From NCBI GenBank assembly GCA_030684755.1, contig JAUXXN010000653.1:1-6478 (forward strand): a stretch of 6,478 nt of DNA, given 5' to 3'. Positions 1 to 6,464 of the stretch are shown here, piece after piece; within the stretch, counting starts at the first letter, position 1, and each line of letters opens with the position of its first letter. Source of the stretch: Hydrogenophaga sp. (GTDB lineage Bacteria; Pseudomonadota; Gammaproteobacteria; Burkholderiales; Burkholderiaceae_C). The position numbers and the translations under genes were made by a program. The notes beneath the pieces were generated by a model, which did not search any database, was not told the DNA's origin, and saw only the letters and a program-made list of their open reading frames with translations.

Positions 1-360
1 GGTTTTCAGGTAGTCCATCAAAAATTCGCAGGCCTGAAAGCTCTCGCCCCGGTGCGCCGACGTGACAGCCACCAACACAATTTGGTCCAGCGGCTGCAAC
101 AGCCCCACGCGGTGGATAACGCGGGTGGCATAAATGTCAAAGCGCTTCAAGGCTTCATCCACCATGGCTTCGATGGACTTTTCGGTCATGCCCGGGTAAT
201 GCTCCAGCTCCAAGGTGCTGACGCTCAGCCCGTCGTTGCGGTCGCGCACCGTGCCCACAAAGCTGCACACCGCGCCCACGCGCTGGTCCTGCTCGCGCAG
301 CCGCGCCACCTCAGTGCTGAGGTCAAAGTCTTCGGTTTGAATGCTGACGCGCTGCGACAT
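1..360 (-). CDS. moaE: Molybdopterin synthase catalytic subunit MoaE (3' end cut off by window edge)
   Basis: Large subunit of molybdopterin synthase, a cytoplasmic MoaD2-MoaE2 heterotetramer that converts cyclic pyranopterin monophosphate to molybdopterin using sulfur carried by MoaD. The window holds the first 120 codons from an ATG, with no stop before base 1. Visible MoaE signatures are GAVCSFVGTVR (residues 29-39), LELEHYPGMTEK (50-61), a VTSAHRGE stretch (99-106) and FLMDYLKT (113-120). Arg39, His103, Arg104 and Lys119 fall at the same numbers as the active-site residues I recall for E. coli MoaE; the second catalytic lysine (FWK motif) would be just past the edge. E. coli MoaE is about 150 residues, so roughly 30 are probably missing. 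The start lies 2 nt after the moaD stop, and a GGGGGT stretch at the end of moaD can act as ribosome binding site. Nothing suggests a pseudogene. Confidence 0.97.
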   Translation of the reverse strand, partial: MSQRVSIQTEDFDLSTEVARLREQDQRVGAVCSFVGTVRDRNDGLSVSTLELEHYPGMTEKSIEAMVDEALKRFDIYATRVIHRVGLLQPLDQIVLVAVTSAHRGESFQACEFLMDYLKT

Positions 361-362
361 GT

Positions 363-614
363 TCAACCCCCCGTGACCGGCGGAAAAAACCCGATTTCTG
401 CGCCTTCGACCAGCGCGGCGGACTCGTCGCTCATGGTCTGGTTCAAAGCCACGCGCACCGCGCGCCCACGCGCCAGCGCGTCAGCATAAACGCCGCCACG
501 GGCGATCAGCTCGTCGCGCAGCGCGGCCAAGGTGGCTGCGGTGGTCTTGACCGACTCGCTGCCGGTGCCGATGGCCTCGCGGATGGAGGCGAAGTAGCGA
601 AGATGAACCATCAT
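363..614 (-). CDS. moaD: Molybdopterin synthase sulfur-carrier subunit MoaD
   Basis: Small ubiquitin-like sulfur carrier of molybdopterin synthase. Its C-terminal glycine is adenylated by MoeB and then thiocarboxylated, and it donates sulfur in the MoaE active site. The product is 83 residues, a normal MoaD size. It opens with a beta strand (VHLRYFASIREAIG, residues 3-16) and ends in FFPPVTGG (76-83), whose terminal Gly-Gly is the diagnostic feature. Two adjacent ATGs (614 and 611) are possible starts. I chose 614 because it overlaps the moeA stop as ATGA, the same junction type used twice upstream. The frame stays open further upstream to 704, but that stretch lies inside moeA and has no MoaD character. 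There is no clear ribosome binding site, so translation probably depends on ribosomes finishing moeA. The neighbour moaE encodes its direct partner. Confidence 0.96.
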   Translation of the reverse strand: MMVHLRYFASIREAIGTGSESVKTTAATLAALRDELIARGGVYADALARGRAVRVALNQTMSDESAALVEGAEIGFFPPVTGG

Positions 615-1891
615 GCGAGCAACTCGGCGAAAGAAAGATAAGAAACCAGGTCGCCCTGGGCGATGGTGGTGCCTACGGGCTTGTCCACCAAGCCGTCGCC
701 CCACACCGCCGAGGTGAGCACGCCCGAACTCTGGTTGGGGAACAAGTCCAGCCCACCGGCGGCGTTGCGGCGCACGCGCAAAAATTCGCGCCGCTTGTCG
801 GGGCGCGTGACGGAGAAATGGGCGGGCAGCATCACCGGCTGCAAGGGCACCACGGGCACGCCCTGCAAAGCCAATAAAAACGGCCTGACCAACAACATAA
901 AGGTCACAAAGCTCGACACCGGATTACCCGGCAAGCCTACAAAGTGGCAGGACGGCGCCGTGTCCGTGCCAGCATCCCCCGCGCGCCGCACATGCCCGTA
1001 GGCAAACGGTTTGCCAGGTTTCATGCCGATTTGCCACAAGTCCAGGCTGCCGAGCTGCTGCACCGCGGGCTTGATGTGGTCTTCTTCCCCCACCGACACA
1101 CCGCCGCTGGTCAAGATCAGATCGTGCTGGCTGGCTGCGGTTTGCAGCGCGGCCAGCGTGGCTTCGCGGCGGTCGGGCACGATGCCCATATCGCTCACCT
1201 CGCAGCCCAAGCGCTGCAACAGCGCACGCAAGAAGAAGCGGTTGGAGTTGTAAATGGACCCGGGCTTCATGTCGTGTGGCGCCACCTCGCCGGGCATGAC
1301 CAGCTCGTCACCGGTCGAAAACAAAGCCACGCGGGGCCGCGACACCACCGGCAATTGGGCCAGACCCAAGCTGGCGGTCAGACCCAAGCTGGCGGGCGAC
1401 AACCGCTCGCCCCGTGCCAGCACCACGGCGCCACGTGCCACGTCTTCCCCGGCGCGGCGCACCCATTGGCCCGGCTGCGGCATGGTGTGGATGTGGACGC
1501 CGTGGATATCGCCACCCACCGCCTGCGTGTCTTCTTGCATCACCACCGCGTCGGCGCCCTCGGGCATGGTCGCGCCGGTAAAAATGCGAGCGCAGGTGCC
1601 GGGGCGCAGTGGCTCTGCGGCATGGCCCGCCGCGATGCGCTGCGACACGGCCAACACCACACCGGGCGCGGTCACGTCGGCACAGCGCAGCGCGTAGCCG
1701 TCCATCGACGAGTTGTCGTGCGGCGGCACTTGCAAGGCCGACACCAAGTCTTGCGCCAACACGCGCCGGTCGGCGTCAAAAGTGGGCACGGAGTCCACCG
1801 CTGACAAGGCTTGCACCCGGCTCAGCAAGCGGGCCAGCGCATCGTCCAGCGACATCAGGGGCGTGCGAGCGGGTGGCGGGTGGGCGGTCAT
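611..1891 (-). CDS. moeA: Molybdopterin molybdotransferase MoeA
   Basis: Inserts molybdate into adenylylated molybdopterin to give molybdenum cofactor, in the cytoplasm, after MogA-type adenylation. The product is 426 residues, close to the roughly 410 of E. coli MoeA. Family motifs appear in order: PPHDNSSMDGYALR (56-69), IFTGATMPEGADAVVMQED (103-121), FSTGDEL (191-197), TSGGVSVGEEDHIK (261-274), KPGKPFAYG (291-299) and GLPGNPVSS (319-327), followed by a C-terminal beta domain. Asp64, Glu196 and Asp271 fall in the conserved metal- and substrate-handling motifs. The ATG at 1891 overlaps the mobB stop (ATGA) and has GGAGA about 10 nt upstream; a second ATG at 1855 would lose 12 poorly conserved residues and has no ribosome binding site. 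Two oddities are a tandem repeat coding ASLGL-T-ASLGL (167-177) and a somewhat long hydrophilic loop at about 300-316. Confidence 0.97.
   Translation of the reverse strand: MTAHPPPARTPLMSLDDALARLLSRVQALSAVDSVPTFDADRRVLAQDLVSALQVPPHDNSSMDGYALRCADVTAPGVVLAVSQRIAAGHAAEPLRPGTCARIFTGATMPEGADAVVMQEDTQAVGGDIHGVHIHTMPQPGQWVRRAGEDVARGAVVLARGERLSPASLGLTASLGLAQLPVVSRPRVALFSTGDELVMPGEVAPHDMKPGSIYNSNRFFLRALLQRLGCEVSDMGIVPDRREATLAALQTAASQHDLILTSGGVSVGEEDHIKPAVQQLGSLDLWQIGMKPGKPFAYGHVRRAGDAGTDTAPSCHFVGLPGNPVSSFVTFMLLVRPFLLALQGVPVVPLQPVMLPAHFSVTRPDKRREFLRVRRNAAGGLDLFPNQSSGVLTSAVWGDGLVDKPVGTTIAQGDLVSYLSFAELLA
1361..1396. repeat. Two-copy tandem repeat, 18-bp period, inside moeA
   Basis: The unit cagacccaagctggcgg occurs at 1361-1377 and again at 1379-1395, 17 of 17 bases identical, separated by one base (t versus g at the equivalent last position). 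Read on the minus strand it encodes ASLGL twice (MoeA residues 167-171 and 173-177). The period is a multiple of three, so gain or loss of one copy would keep the moeA frame. Confidence 0.9.
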
Positions 1892-2424
1892 AGCGCGTAG
1901 GTCTCCGGGCTGTAGTCAAAACGGGCGCCATTGTCAACCAACCAAGCCGCCACGTCATCGGGCCGGTTCAAATCCAGCACCGGTCTTTGGGTCGGTTCGG
2001 GCAAGGCCTGCGGGCTGTCGGTGGCAATGGCGGCAATGAACGGATCGTCGGGGTAGCGCGCTGGCTTGCCGCTGCCGTGGCGCCAGACTTCAAGTTTGTG
2101 CAAATCGCTGTCTTTAAAGCCTTCGACCAACACCCAATCCACGCCATCGTACAGCTCGGCAATCAGCTGGTGAACCGTCAATTCGGCGCATTGCTCAAAC
2201 TCACGCAGCAGAACGAGCCGCCGCGATGACGCCGCCACCACTTCAAAAGCACCGGCCTCGCGGTGGCGCCAGGTGTCTTTGCCGGGGTGATCAATGTCGA
2301 ACTTGTGGTGGGCGTGCTTGACTACCGACACGCGCAGGCCGCGCAGCTTGAACGCCGGTATCAGCTGCTCGACCAACGTGGTTTTGCCCGCGCCCGAGAA
2401 GCCCGCAAAACCCACGACCTTCAT
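1888..2424 (-). CDS. mobB: Molybdopterin-guanine dinucleotide biosynthesis adapter MobB
   Basis: Small P-loop GTP-binding protein that assists MobA when GMP is attached to molybdopterin to make the bis-MGD form used by DMSO reductase-family enzymes; it is helpful rather than essential in E. coli. The product is 178 residues, near the roughly 175 of E. coli MobB. A Walker A motif GFSGAGKTT lies at 8-16, followed by the MobB signature VVKHAHHKFDIDHPGKDTWR (34-53), REAGA (55-59) and LVEGFKDSDLHKLEVWR (99-115). The C-terminal part (about 120-178) is a typical variable segment. The ATG at 2424 overlaps the thrC stop as ATGA and has no obvious ribosome binding site, so coupling to thrC translation is likely. 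MobA is not in the window. Its presence implies that the organism makes MGD-type molybdoenzymes such as nitrate reductase or formate dehydrogenase (inference). Confidence 0.96.
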   Translation of the reverse strand: MKVVGFAGFSGAGKTTLVEQLIPAFKLRGLRVSVVKHAHHKFDIDHPGKDTWRHREAGAFEVVAASSRRLVLLREFEQCAELTVHQLIAELYDGVDWVLVEGFKDSDLHKLEVWRHGSGKPARYPDDPFIAAIATDSPQALPEPTQRPVLDLNRPDDVAAWLVDNGARFDYSPETYAL

Positions 2425-3863
2425 GCGCGGGTGCAGTGTTCGACAATGTAAGCCTGCACGGCGGCAGTGTCGGCAGGCATCACCCGCAGCCGCTTGGGCA
2501 GGTCTTCTATGCCGATGAACCGGTCGGGCCGGTTGGGCTGGCAGCCCAGAGCTTCAACAATGGTTTCGGCAAACTTGATCGGCAACGCCGTCTCCAGAAC
2601 CACCATGGGTACGCCGGGCTGCAGGTGTTCGCGTGCCACCTTCACGCCGTCGGCGGTGTGGGTGTCGATGATCACGCCGTAACGCGCAAACGCGTCTTGG
2701 ATGGTGGCCAAACGGTCGGCGTGTGTGCTTTTGCCGCTGACAAAACCATAGTGGCTGGCGGCCTCGGTAAACACCGGGTCGGCACCCAACTCAAAGCGGC
2801 CCGAAGTGTGCAGGCTGTCGCCAAACAGGGCTTTGACGCGCGCGCCATCGCGGCCCAGCAGGTCGAACACAAAACGCTCGAAGTTGCTGGCCTTGGAAAT
2901 ATCCATCGAGGGGCTGGACGTTTCAAAGGTGTCGGCACTCACCCGCACGCGGTACACGCCGGTGCGAAAAAATTCATCGAGCACATCGTTTTCGTTGGTG
3001 GCCACCACCAACTGCGCAATCGGCAAGCCCATCTGGCGCGCCACATGGCCCGCGCACACATTGCCGAAATTGCCGCTGGGCACGGCGAAGCTCACCCGCT
3101 GGCTGTTGTCGGTCGTGGCCTGGAAATAACCCGCAAAGTAATACACCACCTGCGCCAGCAGCCGCGCCCAGTTGATGGAATTGACCGTGCCAATCTTGTA
3201 ACCGCGCTTGAATTCCAAGTCATTGCTGACGTTTTTGACAATGTCTTGGCAATCGTCAAACACACCTTCAATAGCGATGTTGTGGATGTTTTCATCCATC
3301 AGGCTGAACATTTGCGCCTGTTGAAACGGGCTCATGCGACCATGCGGGCTGAGCATGAACACGCGCACGCCCTGTTTGCCGCGCATCGCGTATTCGGCGG
3401 CGCTGCCGGTGTCGCCGCTGGTGGCACCCAAAATATTGAGCTGCTCGCCCCGGCGCGCCAACTCGTATTCAAACAAGTTGCCCAGCAATTGCATGGCCAT
3501 GTCTTTAAAAGCCAGCGTGGGGCCGTTGGACAAGGCTTCGAGGTAGAAACCCGCTTCCAAACGCTGCAAAGGCACGATGGCCGCTGTGCCGTACACCGCC
3601 TCGGTGTAGGTTTTTTCGCACAGCGATTTCAGGTCGGCACCAGGAATGTCGTCAATGTAGAGCGACAACACCTCAAAAGCCAGCGCGGCATAACCACCGG
3701 GTGCGCCGCCATTGAACACACCACGCCAGCGCGCCAGCGTGGCCGCTTCCACCTGCGGATAGCGCTCAGGCAAATACAACCCGCCATCGGGCGCCAAGCC
3801 TTCCAACAAAATTTCACAAAAACGGCGGCGGTCGGGATGACCACGGGTGGATAAATACAGCAT
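2421..3863 (-). CDS. thrC: Threonine synthase
   Basis: PLP-dependent enzyme that converts O-phospho-L-homoserine and water to L-threonine and phosphate, the last step of threonine synthesis, in the cytoplasm. The product is 480 residues, the long class of threonine synthase. The N-terminal region LYLSTRG...FCEILLEGLAPDGGLYLPE (2-33) is typical. The PLP-binding lysine is Lys120 in TLAFKDMAMQ. The phosphate- and cofactor-binding loops are GATSGDTGSAA (146-156) and VPSGNFGN (261-268), and NSINWARLLAQ (228-238) is also conserved. An upstream in-frame ATG at 3911 would add 16 residues that overlap the end of hom and resemble no ThrC, so I chose 3863. It lies 1 nt after the hom stop, with AAGGAAGAG 10 nt upstream as ribosome binding site. 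The preceding gene encodes homoserine dehydrogenase; the intermediate homoserine kinase is elsewhere in the genome. Confidence 0.97.
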   Translation of the reverse strand: MLYLSTRGHPDRRRFCEILLEGLAPDGGLYLPERYPQVEAATLARWRGVFNGGAPGGYAALAFEVLSLYIDDIPGADLKSLCEKTYTEAVYGTAAIVPLQRLEAGFYLEALSNGPTLAFKDMAMQLLGNLFEYELARRGEQLNILGATSGDTGSAAEYAMRGKQGVRVFMLSPHGRMSPFQQAQMFSLMDENIHNIAIEGVFDDCQDIVKNVSNDLEFKRGYKIGTVNSINWARLLAQVVYYFAGYFQATTDNSQRVSFAVPSGNFGNVCAGHVARQMGLPIAQLVVATNENDVLDEFFRTGVYRVRVSADTFETSSPSMDISKASNFERFVFDLLGRDGARVKALFGDSLHTSGRFELGADPVFTEAASHYGFVSGKSTHADRLATIQDAFARYGVIIDTHTADGVKVAREHLQPGVPMVVLETALPIKFAETIVEALGCQPNRPDRFIGIEDLPKRLRVMPADTAAVQAYIVEHCTRA

Positions 3864-3864
3864 C

Positions 3865-5196
3865 TCAGGCCAACTCTTCCTTGCGAATGCGCGTGATGGG
3901 TGCCAGCACACTGGGCAGGGCTTGCATCTGCGCCAGCACGCCGTCGAGCGTGCCTTCGCGGGTGTCGTGGGTGAGGATGATCACGTCGGTCTGGGTGCTG
4001 CCCTCGCCGCCCACTTCGTCGGCTTCGCGTTGCAACACGGCGTCGATGCTGATGCCCGCCTCGGCCAGCAGGCCCGTGACCTTGGCGAGCACACCGGCTT
4101 CGTCGGCCACCCGCAGGCGCAGGTAATAACTGGTGACCACCTCGCTCATGGGCAACACGGGCAGGTCGCTCATGGCGTCGGGCTGGAAGGCCAGGTGCGG
4201 CACGCGGTGCAGTGGGTCGGCGGTGTGCAGGCGGGTGATGTCCACCAAGTCGGCAATGACGGCGCTGGCCGTGGGCTCGCTACCCGCGCCTTTGCCGTAA
4301 TACAGCGTGGTGCCCACGGCATCGCCCTGCACCATCACGGCGTTCATGGCGCCTTCCACATTGGCAATCAGGCGCTTGGTGGGCACCAAGCTGGGGTGTA
4401 CGCGCAGCTCAACGCCTTGGGCGGTGCGTTTGGTGATACCCAATAGCTTGATACGGTAGCCCAATTGCTCGGCGTATTTGATGTCGGCAGCGCCCAATCG
4501 GGTAATGCCTTCCACATAGGCTTTGTCAAACTGCACCGGAATGCCAAAGGCAATGGCGCTCATCAGCGTGACTTTGTGCGCGGCGTCCACGCCTTCAATG
4601 TCAAACGTGGGGTCGGCTTCGGCATAGCCCAAGCGCTGGGCTTCTTTCAGCACCACGGCAAAGTCCAGGCCTTTGTCGCGCATTTCGCTCAAGATGAAAT
4701 TGGTGGTGCCGTTGATGATGCCGGCGATCCATTGAATGCGGTTGGCGGTCAGGCCTTCGCGCAGCGCTTTGATGATGGGAATACCACCGGCCACCGCCGC
4801 TTCAAACGCCACCATCACGCCCTTGGCGCTGGCGGCGGCAAAAATTTCGGTGCCGTGTACCGCCAGCAGCGCTTTGTTGGCGGTGACCACGTGTTTGCCA
4901 GCGGCAATGGCTTCCAGCACCAGCGCTTTTGCAATGCCGTAGCCGCCAATCAGCTCAACGACGATGTCGATGTTGGGGTTGGCAATCACGGCGCGGGCGT
5001 CGCTCACCACCTGCACGCCCGGCCCCACCAGGGACTGAGCGCGCGCCACATCCAGGTCGGCAACCATGGTGATTTCAATGCCACGCCCAGCGCGGCGCTT
5101 GATCTCTTCTTGGTTTCGCTGGAGCACGTTGTACGTGCCACTGCCCACAGTGCCTATGCCCAGAAGGCCTACTTGAATCGGTTTCATATCGGTCAT
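3865..5196 (-). CDS. hom: Homoserine dehydrogenase, monofunctional, with ACT domain
   Basis: Reduces L-aspartate 4-semialdehyde to L-homoserine with NAD(P)H, the branch step toward threonine and methionine. The product is 443 residues and is not fused to aspartokinase, unlike E. coli ThrA. The N-terminal Rossmann fold has VGLLGIGTVGSG (9-20), and VVTANKALL (103-111) contains the conserved Lys108. The catalytic region holds GYAEADPTFDIEGVDAAHK (190-208), where Asp204 and Lys208 match the acid and lysine known from yeast homoserine dehydrogenase. An ACT domain follows at about 356-440 (YYLRLRVADEAGVLAKVTGLL), the usual site for threonine feedback inhibition, so allosteric control is likely (inference). 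Starts at 5196 (MTDMKPIQ) and 5187 (MKPIQ, 440 residues) are both possible, and neither has a strong ribosome binding site. The gene begins 23 nt after alaA and ends 1 nt before thrC. Confidence 0.97.
   Translation of the reverse strand: MTDMKPIQVGLLGIGTVGSGTYNVLQRNQEEIKRRAGRGIEITMVADLDVARAQSLVGPGVQVVSDARAVIANPNIDIVVELIGGYGIAKALVLEAIAAGKHVVTANKALLAVHGTEIFAAASAKGVMVAFEAAVAGGIPIIKALREGLTANRIQWIAGIINGTTNFILSEMRDKGLDFAVVLKEAQRLGYAEADPTFDIEGVDAAHKVTLMSAIAFGIPVQFDKAYVEGITRLGAADIKYAEQLGYRIKLLGITKRTAQGVELRVHPSLVPTKRLIANVEGAMNAVMVQGDAVGTTLYYGKGAGSEPTASAVIADLVDITRLHTADPLHRVPHLAFQPDAMSDLPVLPMSEVVTSYYLRLRVADEAGVLAKVTGLLAEAGISIDAVLQREADEVGGEGSTQTDVIILTHDTREGTLDGVLAQMQALPSVLAPITRIRKEELA
3874..3882 (-). promoter_or_regulatory. 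Ribosome binding site of thrC
   Basis: AAGGAAGAG on the minus strand, inside the last codons of hom and 10 nt before the ATG at 3863. It supports 3863 rather than the upstream ATG at 3911 as the thrC start. Confidence 0.7.
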
Positions 5197-5219
5197 TGCT
5201 TAAATGGAATTCAGGTCAA
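5197..5219 (-). other. alaA-hom intergenic spacer (longest gap in the window)
   Basis: This 23-nt spacer is the only gap longer than 2 nt between genes. Reading on the minus strand from the alaA stop, ACCTGATTGACCTGA contains ACCTGA twice, 9 bp apart. I see no terminator hairpin and no convincing promoter: a TTGACC is present, but no -10-like element follows at the right distance. Only a weak AAG-type ribosome binding signal precedes hom. Read-through from alaA into hom is the simplest interpretation. Confidence 0.6.
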
Positions 5220-6446
5220 TCAGGTGCCGTGGCGTTTACGCCAACCTTCAAAAAATTTTGCCACGCGACCGATGGCCTCGCGCAAATCGTCCTCATGCGG
5301 CAAGAACACCATGCGAAAGTGCTGGTTGTCCGGGTAATTGAACCCCGAACCTTGTACCAACATCACACGCGTTTCCTGCAGCAATTCCAAGAACAGCTGC
5401 TGGTCGTCTTCCACCGGATACATCTGGGGGTCGAGGCGCGGAAACATGTACAGTGCGGCCGAAGGCTTGACGCAGCTCACCCCCGGAATGGCGGTGATCA
5501 ATTCGTAAGCCAGATCGCGCTGGCGGCGCAACCGCCCGCCCTCACACACCAAGTCGTTGATGCTCTGGTAGCCGCCCAGCGCGGTCTGAATGGCCCACTG
5601 CCCCGGCACGTTGGCACACAGACGCATGTTCGATAGCATGTTGAGGCCTTCGATGTAATCTTTAGCTACCTTTTTGTCGCCCGACACCACCAGCCAGCCA
5701 GCGCGGTAGCCGCACGATCGGTAGCTCTTGGACAACGAGTTAAAAGTCAGCGTCAGCACATCCTCCGACAGGCTCGACATGGCGGTGTGCTTCACACCGT
5801 CGTACAAGACCTTGTCATACACCTCGTCGGCAAACAACACCAGTCCATGCTGACGAGCCAGATCGACGATGGCCTTGAGCAACGCGTCGGAATACATCGC
5901 GCCAGTGGGGTTGTTGGGGTTAATCACCACGATACCTTTAGTGGCAGGGGTGATCTTGCGGCGGATGTCGTCAAGGTCGGGCATCCAGCCGTTGGACTCG
6001 TCGCACCGGTAGTGCACCGGCGTTCCGCCTGAGAGGCTCACCGCCGCCGTCCACAGCGGGTAGTCAGGCGAGGGCAACAACAATTCATCACCGTCGTCCA
6101 GCAAGGCGTTGGTCGCCATCACGATCAGTTCGCTGGCGCCATTTCCGAGGTAAATGTCGTCCAGCGTCACGCCTTTGACACCCTGCTTCTGGGTCTCATG
6201 CATCACTGCCTTGCGCGCAGCGAAAATGCCTTTGCTGTCCGAATAGCCCGCCGAGTTCGGCAGGTTGCGAATCATGTCTTGCTGGATTTCTTCAGGCGCA
6301 TCAAAACCAAACACAGCCAGATTGCCGATATTGAGTTTGATGATTTTGTGCCCCTCTTCCTCCATCTGACGAGCGGCGTCCATGATCGGACCACGGATGT
6401 CGTAACAGACGTTGGCAAGCTTGGCGGATTTCTGGATGGTTTTCAA
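5220..6446 (-). CDS. alaA: Glutamate-pyruvate aminotransferase, AlaA type
   Basis: PLP-dependent fold-type I aminotransferase that makes L-alanine and 2-oxoglutarate from pyruvate and L-glutamate, in the cytoplasm. The product is 408 residues, close to E. coli AlaA (YfbQ, about 405), with strong similarity along its length: KLANVCYDIRGP (9-20), LNIGN (38-42), GYSDSKG (67-73), GNGASELIV (101-109), INPNNPTGA (175-183), FADEVYDK (205-212), SLSKSYR (237-243) with PLP lysine Lys240, and ANVPGQWAIQTALGGYQSI (278-296). Arg378 is the expected carboxylate-binding arginine. The start is TTG at 6446, because GGGAGG lies 4 nt upstream and the product then begins (M)KTIQKSAKL as expected. An in-frame TTG at 6458 would overlap that binding site. 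It is the first gene of the visible block, 23 nt before hom. AlaA is preferred over a generic aspartate aminotransferase because of the near-continuous match to E. coli AlaA. Confidence 0.94.
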   Translation of the reverse strand: MKTIQKSAKLANVCYDIRGPIMDAARQMEEEGHKIIKLNIGNLAVFGFDAPEEIQQDMIRNLPNSAGYSDSKGIFAARKAVMHETQKQGVKGVTLDDIYLGNGASELIVMATNALLDDGDELLLPSPDYPLWTAAVSLSGGTPVHYRCDESNGWMPDLDDIRRKITPATKGIVVINPNNPTGAMYSDALLKAIVDLARQHGLVLFADEVYDKVLYDGVKHTAMSSLSEDVLTLTFNSLSKSYRSCGYRAGWLVVSGDKKVAKDYIEGLNMLSNMRLCANVPGQWAIQTALGGYQSINDLVCEGGRLRRQRDLAYELITAIPGVSCVKPSAALYMFPRLDPQMYPVEDDQQLFLELLQETRVMLVQGSGFNYPDNQHFRMVFLPHEDDLREAIGRVAKFFEGWRKRHGT

Positions 6447-6450
6447 AGTT

Positions 6451-6456
6451 CCTCCC
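6451..6456 (-). promoter_or_regulatory. Ribosome binding site of alaA
   Basis: GGGAGG on the minus strand, 4 nt before the TTG at 6446. It is the strongest ribosome binding sequence in the window and decides the alaA start: the alternative TTG at 6458 would leave this site inside the coding sequence. Confidence 0.75.
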
Positions 6457-6464
6457 AAGGGGAG
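6452..6464 (-). promoter_or_regulatory. Small inverted repeat covering the alaA ribosome binding site
   Basis: On the minus strand CTCCC, a 3-nt spacer CTT, then GGGAG form a perfect 5-bp inverted repeat. The right arm is part of the GGGAGG ribosome binding site, so a transcript starting upstream could fold over it. The stem is short and a chance occurrence cannot be excluded. Confidence 0.4.

Noticed and set aside
615..704. N-terminal extension of moaD (30 further codons from 704)
   Set aside because: The added residues are Arg- and Gly-rich and lie entirely within moeA coding sequence; MoaD proteins begin near the VHLRYFA strand, and the ATGA overlap at 614 gives a better start.
944..1804. 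Open frame of 286 codons on the plus strand across moeA
   Set aside because: It is in register with moeA codons, with the same His/Ala/Gly-rich mirror composition and no family motif. It is a shadow of moeA.
2436..3854. Open frame of 472 codons on the plus strand, antisense to nearly all of thrC
   Set aside because: Its codon boundaries are in exact register with thrC. Such mirror frames stay open when the real gene avoids TTA, CTA and TCA codons, as GC-rich genes do. The translation is rich in His, Gln, Val, Ala and Gly and has no recognisable domain, while thrC is unmistakable on the other strand.
3864..3911. Longer thrC start at 3911
   Set aside because: The extra 16 residues come from out-of-frame hom sequence, whereas ATG 3863 has a well-placed ribosome binding site and the expected MLYLSTRG beginning.
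5197..5219. Possible promoter (TTGACC) or terminator between alaA and hom
   Set aside because: There is no acceptable -10 element 16-18 bp after TTGACC and no inverted repeat followed by a T run, so neither call is supported.
3847..5337. Two long plus-strand frames (3847-4446 and 4465-5337) antisense to hom
   Set aside because: Both are in register with hom and show the biased composition of an antisense shadow; the second also runs past the hom start without any sign of a real gene.
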